Below, piece after piece: positions 25,944 through 34,505 of a stretch of DNA of 64,000 nt; position 1 is the stretch's first letter, and every line of letters begins with the position of its first letter. The stretch spans positions 81,611-145,610 of the forward strand of contig CAWKIV010000002.1 of assembly GCA_963849885.1 (NCBI GenBank). The letters are read 5' to 3'. Below the pieces are notes generated by a model. That model saw nothing but the letters and a program-made list of their open reading frames with translations. It searched no databases and was not told where the DNA came from. The position numbers and the translations under genes were made by a program. Origin of the DNA: CADCTP01 sp963849885. Its GTDB lineage: Bacteria > Actinomycetota > Actinomycetes > Mycobacteriales > CADCTP01.

Positions 25944-26743
25944 TGGCGCTGGGTCGGCGCGGCCGGAAGTCGGAGCGCGCGAAGCTGGACGCGACCCCGC
26001 CGTGGGCCACCGAGAAGGAGCGGGACACCGACCTCACCACGGGGCCGTACGACGAGCTGGACAGCCCGGAGGACGAGCTGGAGCGCCTCGACCTCGGCGC
26101 GCTGCGGATCCCCGTGGTGGCCGGGGTCGAGGTCCGCGTCGACGTCAACCCGGAGGGCCAGGTCATCGCGGCCACCCTGTCGTACGGGGGGAGCGAGGCG
26201 CAGGTCGGCGCGTTCGCGGCGCCGCGGACGGCCGGGATCTGGGACGACATCCGGGCCGAGATCCGCGGCTCGATCACCGGCCAGGGTGGCACCGTGCAGG
26301 AGGGCAAGGGCCGGTTCGGCACCGAGCTGGTCGGCCGGGTGCCGGTGCAGGGCGGCTACCAGTCGGTGCGGTTCGTCGGGGTGGACGGGCCGCGGTGGTT
26401 CCTGCGGACGCTGTTCACCGGGCAGGCGGCGACCGACCCGGCCCGGGCGTCGGTGCTGGAGGACGCGGTCCGCAACATCGTGGTGGTCCGCGGCACCTCG
26501 CCGATGCCGGTGCGCGACCCGCTGCCGCTGGTGCTGCCGCGCGAGGTCGCCGAGCAGGCCGAGCAGAGCCACGGCGCGCACGCCGCCCCCGACGACCCGG
26601 CCGACCCGGCCGACTTCGACGAGGAGCCGGAGCCGGCGCCGGACGACGCCGAACCGGCGCCGGCCGCCGCCGAACCGCCCGCCGACGACCCGGCGCCCCC
26701 GCCCCCCGCCGGCCGCCGCCGCGCCGACCGCCGCCGTCGCTGA
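25943..26743 (+). CDS. DUF3710 protein
   Basis: 266 residues, an actinobacterial family next to dut. Conserved core: TTGPYDELDSPEDELERLDL, GALRIPVVAGVEVRVDVNPE, APRTAGIWDDIRAEIRGSIT, and RFVGVDGPRWFLRTLFTGQA. The last 75 residues are a low-complexity Asp/Pro/Ala tail with an Arg-rich end. Function unknown; coupling to dut suggests nucleotide metabolism but this is inference. Confidence 0.9.
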   Translation: MALGRRGRKSERAKLDATPPWATEKERDTDLTTGPYDELDSPEDELERLDLGALRIPVVAGVEVRVDVNPEGQVIAATLSYGGSEAQVGAFAAPRTAGIWDDIRAEIRGSITGQGGTVQEGKGRFGTELVGRVPVQGGYQSVRFVGVDGPRWFLRTLFTGQAATDPARASVLEDAVRNIVVVRGTSPMPVRDPLPLVLPREVAEQAEQSHGAHAAPDDPADPADFDEEPEPAPDDAEPAPAAAEPPADDPAPPPPAGRRRADRRRR

Positions 26744-26794
26744 CCCACCCCACCCCGCCACCCGCCCCCAGCTGCCCACCCGCCCTCCCCCGGC

Positions 26795-27160
26795 GGCTGA
26801 TCCCGGGCGGCTGACCCGGGCGCTGACCGGGCCGCTGATCCCGGGCGCTGACCCGGGCCGCTGACCCGGGCGCTGACCCGGGCCGCTGATCCCGGGCGCT
26901 GACCCGGGCGGCTGACTCGGCCGGCTCATCCCGGCCGCTCATCCCGCCGCCCCCTCGGCCGCTGACCCCGCCCGTCCATCCCGGCGGCTGACCCCGCCCG
27001 TCCATCTCGGCGGCTGATCCGGCGGCTGATCTCGCGGCTCGCCTCGGCCGCTGACCCCGTCCGTCCAGCCCGGCGGCTGACGCCGGCCGTCCCGGCGGCT
27101 GGCCCCGGCGGCTGGCCCGGCGGCTGGCCCTGGCGGCTGACCCGGCCGGTGACCCGGCCA
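26795..27160. repeat. Degenerate short-period GC repeat array
   Basis: About 365 bp of units around 12-14 bp of the type GGCTGATCCCGGGC / CGCTGACCCGGGC, drifting in sequence from left to right. It carries no protein-like frame. It follows DUF3710 and runs towards the second repeat array. Confidence 0.85.
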
Positions 27161-27206
27161 CCTGCCGTTGGCTGCTCCGCCGGGCAGGATGCTCGGCCGC
27201 CGACTG

Positions 27207-27566
27207 GTGCTCTGCCTCGCGGGCTGAGGCCGGCCGGTGACCTGGCGGCTCACCGGCCGGTGACTGGTGCTCTGCCTCGTGGGCTGGGGCAGCCGGGCAG
27301 GGTGACTCGTCCGGGCGGCTAGTGCTCTGCCTCGTGGGGTGGGGCAGGCAGGCAGCGGGTGGAGGTGACTGTCCGGGCGGCTAGTGCTCTGCCTCGTGGG
27401 GTGGGGCAGCGGCAGCGGGGGAGGTGCTGGGGTGGCAGGTGCTCTGCCTCGGGGTGGGGCGCTGGGCTGGGGGTGGTGTGCCTCGTTGGGTGGGGCACTG
27501 CGGCTGGGGAGGGGTGTCCGGTGGGTGGGGTGGTGGTGTGCCTCGGTGGGTGGGGCAGAGCACTAG
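27207..27566. repeat. Array of a REP-like repeat with about 60-bp period
   Basis: Seven copies of a conserved core, GTGCTCTGCCTCGTGGGG followed by TGGGGCAG, starting at 27207, 27267, 27322, 27384, 27439 and with shorter cores near 27476 and 27536. Each unit can pair CTGCC with GGCAG. The last copy is followed by the inverse GCAGAGCACTAG (27555-27566), which supplies the stop codon of the minus-strand hydrolase gene. Together with the left array it fills about 820 bp between convergent genes. Confidence 0.85.
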
Positions 27567-28551
27567 TCGCGCGGGGAGTGAGTGTCCGCCGGCCGGGTGG
27601 GGTTCGTCGCGGCGGTGAGGGCGGCGCGGGCGGCGGTGCCGAGTGGTGCCCGGTCGGCGGCGAGGTCGGCGAGGCGCAGGCAGCGGAGGGCGGCGCGGGG
27701 GAGCAGCGCGGCCCACTCCTCGGCGACCGCGAGCGGGTGCAGTGGGTCGTCGGCGAAGGCGACCAGCCCGACCGGGACGGCGAGCGCCGCCAGCTCGGCG
27801 GCCGACGGACCCGCGGACCGCGCCGCCGCGCGCAGCGTCGGGGCCAGCAGGTCGCCGTACGCCGGCCAGGCAGCGGCGAGCTCGTCGGCGACCCAGCCCA
27901 CGCCTCCGGCCCGGGCCGCGGCCAGCGCGCCGGCGACGCCGAGCCGGTCCACCTGGTCCGCCGCCGCGCCGGTCGCCGCGGCCACCGCGCCCGGCGGCCC
28001 GGTCCACGCCGGCAGCGCCAGCAGCAACCCCGCCAGCCCCACCGGCCCCCCGCCTCCACCTGACCCGGCCGACCCACCCGACCCGGCCGGCCCACCTGAT
28101 CCGGCCGGCCCACCTGACCCGGCGGGCCCACCCGGCCCGGCTGGCCCACCTGATCCGGCTGGCCCACCTGATCCGGCTGGCCCACCCGGCCTGGCCGACC
28201 CACCGGGCGCCGGCCCACCGCGGCGCCGCCCGGCCCGGCGGACCCGGCGGGTCCGGCGGACCCGGCGGGCCCGGGTGGGCGGGTCGGTGCGGGGTGGGGG
28301 GTGGTGCGGTGGGCGGCCCAGCGGGTGGCGATGTGGGCGCCGAGCGACACGCCGCCGACCAGCCGCAGCCGCGGACCGTACGCCTCCAGTGCCGCGTCGA
28401 GCGCGGCCACGGCCTGGTCGACCACGGACGGTCCGGGCACCGGCGGCACCGCGACCACCTCGTGGTCGGCCAGCGCCGGCCCGAACGCCCGCCGGAGGAA
28501 GTCCGCGGACGACCCGGCGCCGGCCAGCAGCACCGCCACCGGAAGCGTCAC
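27563..28551 (-). pseudogene. Alpha/beta-hydrolase-like gene interrupted by an 18-bp tandem repeat and a frame change
   Basis: N-terminal frame from GTG 28551: LPVAVLLAGAGSSADFLRRA, later LRLVGGVSLGAHIATRWAAH, a G-x-S-x-G nucleophile elbow (GVSLG). C-terminal frame: VGLAGLLLALPAWTGPPGAV, later VPVGLVAFADDPLHPLAVAE, with Asp and a final His region. Between them lie eight 18-bp units coding six-residue repeats (GQPDQV type), then a frame change near a C-run at 28046-28051. Without the repeat the two halves join into a normal small hydrolase. Broken gene or a sequencing slip. Confidence 0.65.
28060..28203 (-). repeat. 18-bp coding tandem repeat (eight units)
   Basis: Eight consecutive 18-bp units of the type CCTGATCCGGCTGGCCCA (plus strand), two identical, others with a few changes, then a partial ninth. 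They lie inside the hydrolase gene and encode hexapeptide repeats in its N-terminal frame. The following 60 bp are another GC-rich short repeat (CGGACCCGG type). Confidence 0.9.
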
Positions 28552-28616
28552 CGGACCATCCTGGGCCACCAGCGGGACTCCCGGGCCGCCGGCCCCGGAT
28601 GCCTTACCCTGGCGGG

Positions 28617-29009
28617 GTGAGCGAGACGCCCGTGCCGGTGCGCCGCGGCTGGCTGGGCCGGGTGCTGAGTCGGCTGACCGAGGACGATGCCGCCCTCGAC
28701 GCCGAAGTCCTGCTCGACGACGTCGAGCAGCGCGGCGCCAAGCCGGTCGCGACCTGCGCGCAGGGCCAGCCGGTGGTCGTCACCGGCCGGCTCCGGTCGG
28801 TCGTCTACACCCCGCGCGACACCGTGCCGACCGTGGACGCCGAGCTCTTCGACGGCTCCGGCTCGGTGCACCTGGTCTGGCTGGGTCGCAGCCGGATCGC
28901 CGGCATCGAACCCGGCCGGGCGCTGGTCGCCCGCGGCCGGGTCGCGGAGCAGGACGGGCTCAAGGTGATCTTCAACCCCTGGTACGAGCTGAAGCCGGTC
29001 GGCGCGTGA
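28617..29009 (+). CDS. OB-fold nucleic-acid-binding domain protein
   Basis: 130 residues with a single OB fold: QPVVVTGRLRSVVYTPRDTV, ELFDGSGSVHLVWLGRSRIA, GRALVARGRVAEQDGLKVIF. The GTG is exactly 6 nt after TACCCT (28605-28610), predicting a leaderless mRNA. It overlaps the DUF3159 gene by GTGA, a conserved actinobacterial pair. Nucleic-acid binding is inferred from the fold only. Confidence 0.88.
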   Translation: MSETPVPVRRGWLGRVLSRLTEDDAALDAEVLLDDVEQRGAKPVATCAQGQPVVVTGRLRSVVYTPRDTVPTVDAELFDGSGSVHLVWLGRSRIAGIEPGRALVARGRVAEQDGLKVIFNPWYELKPVGA

Positions 29010-29710
29010 CCGCGGACGCGCAGCCGGAGCCGGCCGGCTCCCGGCCGAAGCCGCTGCTGGTCGAGTCGATCGGCGGCTGGCGCGGGCTGGTCGACAGCGG
29101 CCTGCCGGTGGTGGTCTTCGTGGTCGCCAACGCGCTCGCCGGGCTGACCGCGGCGATCTGGGCCGCCATCGCGGCCGGCGCGGTGCTCTTCGTGCTGCGG
29201 CTGGTCCGCCGGGAGACCGTGCAGCAGGCGGTCAGCGGCTTCCTGGGCATCGCGGTGGCGGCGTTCATCGCGTCACGGACCGGGGAGGCGAAGGGCTTCT
29301 TCCTGCTCGGCATCTGGGCCAGCTTCGTCTACGCCGGCCTCTTCGCCGCCTCCGTGCTGGTGCGGTGGCCGCTGGTCGGGGTGATCTGGGAGTACGTCGA
29401 CGGGGCCGGCGGGGAGTGGCGGCGCGACCGGCGGCTGATGCGGGTCTACACCTGGACCACGCTGGTGTGGGTCGGCGTCTTCCTGTCCCGCGGGCTGGTG
29501 CAGCGCTTCCTCTACGAGGAGGACCGGACCGGCTGGCTGGCGGTGGCCCGGCTGGCGATGGGCTACCCGCTGACCGTCGGCGCGCTGGCGGTGTCGGTGC
29601 TCGCGGTCCGCCGGGTCCGCCGGCTGACCGCGCTGCCGACCGCGCCGGAGGACTTCGACCTGGTCCCCGACATCGCCCCGCACCAGCCCCCGCGGCGTAC
29701 GGACGACTAG
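29006..29710 (+). CDS. DUF3159 membrane protein
   Basis: 234 residues with five or six membrane helices (for example LPVVVFVVANALAGLTAAIW and FFLLGIWASFVYAGLFAASV) and a conserved N-terminal LLVESIGGWRGLVDSGL. It resembles the septation-protein A-like family in hydrophobic pattern. Coupled to the OB-fold gene by GTGA. Convergent with the TrkA-type gene; the two stops overlap by 4 bp. Function unknown. Confidence 0.87.
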   Translation: MTADAQPEPAGSRPKPLLVESIGGWRGLVDSGLPVVVFVVANALAGLTAAIWAAIAAGAVLFVLRLVRRETVQQAVSGFLGIAVAAFIASRTGEAKGFFLLGIWASFVYAGLFAASVLVRWPLVGVIWEYVDGAGGEWRRDRRLMRVYTWTTLVWVGVFLSRGLVQRFLYEEDRTGWLAVARLAMGYPLTVGALAVSVLAVRRVRRLTALPTAPEDFDLVPDIAPHQPPRRTDD

Positions 29711-30375
29711 CAGCTGCCGTTTCCGCAGACCAGCTGGCGCAGCCGGGTCTCCACGTCCTGCACGGCGACGAAGAGCAGCTCGTCGCCGCCCTCCAGCGGC
29801 TCGTCCGGGCCCGGCACGACCACCCGGCTGCCGCGCACGATCGCCACCAGCGCGGCGTCCCGGGGCAGGGCCATGTCCCGCACCGGCCGGCCGATCACCG
29901 GCGCGGTGGGCGGCAGCGTGATCTCGACCAGGTTGGCCTGCCCCTGCCGGAACGTCATCAGCCGCACCAGGTCCCCGACCGACACCGCCTCCTCGACCAG
30001 GGCGACCAGCACCCGCGGGGTGGACACCGCGACGTCGACGCCCCACGCCTCGGTGAACAGCCACTCGTTGTCCGGGTTGTTGATCCGCGCCACCACCCGG
30101 CGCACCGCGAACTCGGTCTTGGCCAGCAGCGACACGACCAGGTTGACCTTGTCGTCGCCGGTCGCGGAGATGACCACGTCGCAGTCCTGCAGCCGGGCCT
30201 CCTCCAGGGAGGACAGCTCGGCCGCGTCCGCGGTCAGCCACTCGGCCCGCGCCACCCGGGCCGGCTCGACCTTGTCCGGGTCGCGCTCGATGAGCATCAC
30301 CGAGTGGCCGTTCTCGATCAGCTCGCCGGCGATGGACCGGCCGACCGCGCCGGCACCGGCGATGGCGACCCGCAT
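29707..30375 (-). CDS. TrkA-family potassium channel regulatory protein
   Basis: 222 residues: an N-terminal RCK domain with a Rossmann motif MRVAIAGAGAVGRSIAGEL and nucleotide-binding acidic residue in VMLIERDPDK, then a RCK-C domain (VIGRPVRDMALPRDAALVAI). Cytosolic regulator of K+ uptake that binds NAD(H) or nucleotides. Directly downstream of a second TrkA-like gene (1-bp overlap); the two probably act as a hetero-oligomer, as in other actinobacteria. No channel subunit is in the window. Confidence 0.9.
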   Translation of the reverse strand: MRVAIAGAGAVGRSIAGELIENGHSVMLIERDPDKVEPARVARAEWLTADAAELSSLEEARLQDCDVVISATGDDKVNLVVSLLAKTEFAVRRVVARINNPDNEWLFTEAWGVDVAVSTPRVLVALVEEAVSVGDLVRLMTFRQGQANLVEITLPPTAPVIGRPVRDMALPRDAALVAIVRGSRVVVPGPDEPLEGGDELLFVAVQDVETRLRQLVCGNGSC

Positions 30376-31043
30376 CAGGAGGCCTCCGCCCGCGGGGCGG
30401 CCGCGGCGATCTCCTCGACCGCGTCCGCGATGTCGTCGGTCACCAGGACGTGCACCTGGTCGCCGTCCTGCAGGACGGTCGAGGACGTCGGCAGGATGCC
30501 CTTGCCGAAGCGGGTGACGAACGCCACCCGGGCGCGGCTGGCCGCCTCCAGCTCGCCGACCCGGTGCCCGATCCAGCCCTCGTCGAGCACCACCTGGACC
30601 AGCGCCACCACCCCGGACGGGTCGCGCCAGTCGATGACGTGCTTGTCGCCGAGCAGGACGGCCAGCAGCCGGTGGGTGGTCCACGGCACGGTGGCCACCG
30701 TGGGGATGCCGAGCCGCTCGTACACCTCCGCGCGCTTCGGGTCGTAGATCCGGGCGACCACGTGCGCGACGCCGAAGGTCTCGCGGGCCACCCGGGCGGC
30801 GATGATGTTGGAGTTGTCGCCGCTGCTCACCGCGGCGAACGCGCCGGCCCGGCCGACCCCGGCCCGGCGCAGCGTGTCCCGGTCGAAGCCGACGCCGGTG
30901 ACCTGGTCACCGGCGAAGTCGGGCCCCAGCCGGCGGAAGGCAGCCGGGTTCTGGTCGATGATCGACACGGTGTGCCCGGCCCGCTCCAGGTTGCGGGCCA
31001 GGCTCGAGCCGACCCGGCCGCAACCCATCACCACGATGTGCAC
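30375..31043 (-). CDS. TrkA-family potassium channel regulatory protein (second subunit)
   Basis: 222 residues with RCK-N (HIVVMGCGRVGSSLARNLER, DQNPAAFRRL) and RCK-C (SRARVAFVTRFGKGILPTSS). The start at GTG 31043 gives the canonical HIVVMGCGRVGS N-terminus; GTG 31049 is also possible. A TAGCGT -10-like box lies upstream, in the region shared with the divergent permease gene. Partner of the gene at 29707-30375. Confidence 0.88.
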   Translation of the reverse strand: MHIVVMGCGRVGSSLARNLERAGHTVSIIDQNPAAFRRLGPDFAGDQVTGVGFDRDTLRRAGVGRAGAFAAVSSGDNSNIIAARVARETFGVAHVVARIYDPKRAEVYERLGIPTVATVPWTTHRLLAVLLGDKHVIDWRDPSGVVALVQVVLDEGWIGHRVGELEAASRARVAFVTRFGKGILPTSSTVLQDGDQVHVLVTDDIADAVEEIAAAAPRAEAS

Positions 31044-31121
31044 GATCACCGACGCTACCGCCTCCCGACCGGCCCGGCGAGGCACGCCGACGGGTGGTTG
31101 CCCGGCCGTACGATCGTTGGC

Positions 31122-34100
31122 GTGTCTCTGCTGACGAGGGTCACCAAGCGGCTGGTGATCGGCCGTCCGGTCAGCAGTGACCGGCTCGGGGAGACCGCGC
31201 TGCCCAAGCGGATCGCGCTGCCGATCTTCGCCAGCGACGCGCTGTCCTCGGTGACGTACGCGACGCAGGAGATCCTGCTCGTGCTGACCGTCGCCGGCAC
31301 CGCGTACCTCTTCGTGGCGCCGTGGGTGGCCGGCGCGATCGTGCTGCTCTTCGCGATCGTGGTGGCGTCGTACCGGCAGGTGGTCCGGGCGTACCCGTCC
31401 GGCGGCGGCGACTACGAGGTGGCGACGAAGAACCTCGGCCGCTTCGCCGGGCTGACCGTGGCCAGCGCGCTGCTGGTGGACTACGTGCTGACCGTCGCGG
31501 TGTCGGTGTCGGCCGGCGTGGACAACATCATCTCTGCCATCCCGGACCTCAACCCGTGGCGGGTCGGGATCGCGGTCGGCCTGGTCGGGCTGCTCGCCGC
31601 GGCCAACCTGCGCGGGGTGCGGGAGTCGGGCACGGCGTTCGCCATCCCGACGTACGCGTTCACCGCCGGGGTGCTGGTGCTCATCGCGACCGGGCTGCTC
31701 CGGGCGGTCTTCGGCGACGCGCCGCAGGCCGAGAGCGCGGGCTGGGCGATCGAGCCGGAGCCCGGGTACGACCAGCTGGCCGGCTTCGCGCTGCTGTTCT
31801 TCGCGCTGCGCGCGTTCTCGTCCGGCTGCACCGCGCTGACCGGGATCGAGGCGATCGCGAACGGGGTGCCCGCGTTCCGGCCGCCGAAGAGCCGCAACGC
31901 GGCCGCCACCCTGGCCATGCTCGGCCTGCTGGCGATCACCATGTTCAGCGGAATCACCGCGCTCGCCCTGGTCGCCGACGTGCACGTCGCCGAGAACACC
32001 TGCGACCTGGTCGGCTTCCCCGGCGACTGCGCCACCGACCCGCAGCGCACGGTCATCGCCCAGCTCGGCGCGGCCGTCTTCGGCGGCGACTCGTCCATCG
32101 GCTTCTTCTACATCCAGGCCGTCGCGGCGCTGATCCTGGTGCTGGCCGCGAACACCGCCTTCAACGGCTTTCCGCTGCTGGGCTCCGTGCTGGCCCAGGA
32201 CCGCTACCTGCCGCGGCAACTGCACACCCGCGGCGACCGGCTGGCCTTCTCCAACGGCATCATCGTGCTGGCCGGCTTCGCCATGCTGCTGATCTGGGCC
32301 TTCGACGCGTCGGTGACCCGGCTCATCCAGCTCTACATCATCGGCGTCTTCACCGCGTTCACGCTCGGCCAGTGGGGCATGGTCCGGCACTGGAACCGGG
32401 CGTTGCGTACCGAGCGCGTCCCGCAGGAGCGGCGCCGGATCGCCCGGTCCCGGGCCATCAACGCCACCGGCGGCACCTTCACCGCCGTGGTGCTGGTCAT
32501 CGTCACCGTGGAGAAGTTCCTGCTCGGCGCGTGGATCGTGGTGATCGCGATGCCGGTGATCTTCTGGACCATGCGCTCGATCAACCGGCACTACACCCGG
32601 GTCGCGGAGGAGCTGGTGCCGGACGAGCAGGGCGGGATGCTGCCCAGCCGGGTGCACGCGATCGTGCTGGTCTCCAAGCTGCACAAGCCGACCCTGCGGG
32701 CGCTGGCGTACGCACGGGCCACCCGGCCGGACACGCTGACCGCACTGACCGTGAACGTCGACTCGGAGGACACCCGCGCGCTGCTGGAGGAGTGGGACCG
32801 GCGGCGGATCCCGATCCCGCTGACCGTGGTCGAGTCGCCGTACCGGGAGATCACCCGACCGATCCTCGGCTACGTCAAGCGGCTGCGGCGGGAGAGCCCG
32901 CGGGACGTGGTCGCGGTCTTCGTCCCCGAGTACGTGGTGGGGCGCTGGTGGGAGCACCTGCTGCACAACCAGAGCGCGCTGCGGCTGAAGGGCCGGCTGC
33001 TGTTCACGCCGGGCGTGATGATGACCAGCGTGCCGTGGCAGCTGCGGTCCTCGGACCGGGCCGCGCGGCGGCCGGAACGGGCCGGGGTGGGTTCGGTACG
33101 GCGCGGGCTGCGCGGGCCGGTGGCGCCGGACGCTCCGCTGCCGGGCCTGCCGGCCGGACGGGCGGTCCGGGCCGGCGGCCGGCGGCGATCCGCAGGCGCC
33201 GCCGGTCGGCGCCGGCCGCGACCAGAGCCCGTGAGCGGGCCGCACCGCCGCCGGTCGCCCCGCCCGGCGCGGGTGGGTCCGTGGCTGGGGCGGGAGCTGG
33301 AGCTGGACGTGGGCCCGGTCGCCCACGGCGGGCACTGCGTGGCCCGGGCCGAGGGCCGGGTGGTCTTCGTCCGGCACGCCCTGCCCGGCGAGCGGGTGGT
33401 CGCCCGGGTCACCGAGGACGGCGGCGGCTCGTTCTGCCGGGCCGACGCGATCCGGGTGCTAGCCGCCGCCCCGGACCGGGTCGACCCGCCGTGCCCGCAC
33501 GCCGGTCCCGGCCGCTGCGGCGGCTGCGACTGGCAGCACGCCTCCGGCGCGGCGCAGCGGGCCGGCAAGGCCGCGGTGGTGCGGGAGCAGCTGGCCCGGC
33601 TGGCCGGCCTGCCGGACGTGCCGGTGACCGTGGAGCCGCTGTCCGCCGAGCTGCTCGGCTGGCGGACCCGGGTGCGGTACGCGGTCGGCCCGGACGGGCG
33701 CACCGGCCTGCGCCGGCACCGCTCGCACGACCTGGAGCCGGTCCGGCAGTGTCCACTCGGGACGGACGCGGTGGCCGCGGCCGCGGTGGGGGAGCGGACC
33801 TGGCCGGCCGGCGGCGAGGTCGAGGTGGTCGCCTCGACCGGCGGCGACACCGCGGTGCTGCACTGGGCCGCCGCCGCCGCCGCCGCGGCGGCCGGGCCGG
33901 TGCTGGTGGCCGGGCCGGAGACGGTGCGGGAGCGTGCCGGCGGCCGGGAGTGGCGGGTCGCCGCGACCGGCTTCTGGCAGGTGCACCCGGCCGCCGCGGA
34001 CACCCTCGCCCGCTGCGTGCTGGACCTCCTCGGTCCGCGGCCGGGCGAGACCGTGCTCGACCTCTACGCCGGCGCCGGGCTCTTCGCCGGGCTGCTCGCC

Positions 34101-34505
34101 GCCGCGGTCGGCGCAGGCGGCGCGGACGGCGCAGGCGGCGCAGGCGGCCGGGTCGTGGCGGTCGAGGCCGACCCCCGCGCCGCCGCGGACGCCGCCGCCA
34201 ACGTGCCCGGCCTCGAGGTGCGCGCCGCCCGGGTCAGTCCCGGCCTGCTCGGCGGGCTGGGGCTGCGGCCGGACCTGGTCGTGCTCGACCCGCCGCGGTC
34301 CGGGGCCGGCGCCGCGGTGCTCGGCGCGGTGCTGGCGCTCGCCCCGCGCGCGGTCGCCTACGTCGCCTGCGACCCGGCCGCGCTGGCGCGCGACCTCCGG
34401 GTCGCCGTCGACGCCGGCTGGGCGCTGCGCGGGCTCCGCGCCTTCGACCTCTTCCCGATGACCCACCACGTCGAGACGGTGGCATTGCTGTGCCCGCCGA
34501 CCTGA
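31122..34505 (+). CDS. APC-family permease continuing in frame into a TRAM/TrmA-type RNA methyltransferase
   Basis: One open frame of 1127 codons. Residues 1-640: amino-acid/polyamine/organocation-type permease with 12 membrane helices (LPIFASDALSSVTYATQEIL is the family signature) and a cytosolic C-terminal domain (HAIVLVSKLHKPTLRALAYA). Residues from about 720: the methyltransferase described at 33231. The join (about 640-705) is Arg/Ala/Gly-rich with no fold. In relatives these are usually two adjacent genes, so either a genuine fusion or a lost stop through an indel near 33050-33230. GTG 31122 is 7 nt after TACGAT (31109-31114). Confidence 0.75.
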   Translation: MSLLTRVTKRLVIGRPVSSDRLGETALPKRIALPIFASDALSSVTYATQEILLVLTVAGTAYLFVAPWVAGAIVLLFAIVVASYRQVVRAYPSGGGDYEVATKNLGRFAGLTVASALLVDYVLTVAVSVSAGVDNIISAIPDLNPWRVGIAVGLVGLLAAANLRGVRESGTAFAIPTYAFTAGVLVLIATGLLRAVFGDAPQAESAGWAIEPEPGYDQLAGFALLFFALRAFSSGCTALTGIEAIANGVPAFRPPKSRNAAATLAMLGLLAITMFSGITALALVADVHVAENTCDLVGFPGDCATDPQRTVIAQLGAAVFGGDSSIGFFYIQAVAALILVLAANTAFNGFPLLGSVLAQDRYLPRQLHTRGDRLAFSNGIIVLAGFAMLLIWAFDASVTRLIQLYIIGVFTAFTLGQWGMVRHWNRALRTERVPQERRRIARSRAINATGGTFTAVVLVIVTVEKFLLGAWIVVIAMPVIFWTMRSINRHYTRVAEELVPDEQGGMLPSRVHAIVLVSKLHKPTLRALAYARATRPDTLTALTVNVDSEDTRALLEEWDRRRIPIPLTVVESPYREITRPILGYVKRLRRESPRDVVAVFVPEYVVGRWWEHLLHNQSALRLKGRLLFTPGVMMTSVPWQLRSSDRAARRPERAGVGSVRRGLRGPVAPDAPLPGLPAGRAVRAGGRRRSAGAAGRRRPRPEPVSGPHRRRSPRPARVGPWLGRELELDVGPVAHGGHCVARAEGRVVFVRHALPGERVVARVTEDGGGSFCRADAIRVLAAAPDRVDPPCPHAGPGRCGGCDWQHASGAAQRAGKAAVVREQLARLAGLPDVPVTVEPLSAELLGWRTRVRYAVGPDGRTGLRRHRSHDLEPVRQCPLGTDAVAAAAVGERTWPAGGEVEVVASTGGDTAVLHWAAAAAAAAAGPVLVAGPETVRERAGGREWRVAATGFWQVHPAAADTLARCVLDLLGPRPGETVLDLYAGAGLFAGLLAAAVGAGGADGAGGAGGRVVAVEADPRAAADAAANVPGLEVRAARVSPGLLGGLGLRPDLVVLDPPRSGAGAAVLGAVLALAPRAVAYVACDPAALARDLRVAVDAGWALRGLRAFDLFPMTHHVETVALLCPPT
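33231..34505 (+). CDS. Class I RNA 5-methyluracil methyltransferase (TrmA/RlmD type), likely own start
   Basis: 424 residues from GTG 33231. A TRAM domain (ELELDVGPVAHGGHCVARAE) is followed by a methyltransferase with a CPHAGPGRCGGCDWQHAS iron-sulfur-type Cys cluster as in RlmD, motif I VLDLYAGAGLFAGLL, motif IV VVLDPPRSGAGAAV, and the nucleophile in VAYVACDPAALARDL. It methylates a uridine in 23S rRNA or tRNA. The GTG overlaps a TGA in another frame (GTGA), the usual coupling here; the frame is also open to the permease upstream. Downstream gene overlaps by 16 bp. Confidence 0.8.
   Translation: MSGPHRRRSPRPARVGPWLGRELELDVGPVAHGGHCVARAEGRVVFVRHALPGERVVARVTEDGGGSFCRADAIRVLAAAPDRVDPPCPHAGPGRCGGCDWQHASGAAQRAGKAAVVREQLARLAGLPDVPVTVEPLSAELLGWRTRVRYAVGPDGRTGLRRHRSHDLEPVRQCPLGTDAVAAAAVGERTWPAGGEVEVVASTGGDTAVLHWAAAAAAAAAGPVLVAGPETVRERAGGREWRVAATGFWQVHPAAADTLARCVLDLLGPRPGETVLDLYAGAGLFAGLLAAAVGAGGADGAGGAGGRVVAVEADPRAAADAAANVPGLEVRAARVSPGLLGGLGLRPDLVVLDPPRSGAGAAVLGAVLALAPRAVAYVACDPAALARDLRVAVDAGWALRGLRAFDLFPMTHHVETVALLCPPT

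Noticed and set aside
26795..27566. Possible CRISPR array
   Set aside because: Repeats are irregular, drift in sequence and lack distinct spacers of constant length, and no cas gene is near.
30375..33377. 1000-codon minus-strand open frame under the permease
   Set aside because: Only its end (the TrkA-like protein) is real; the rest is antisense to the permease.
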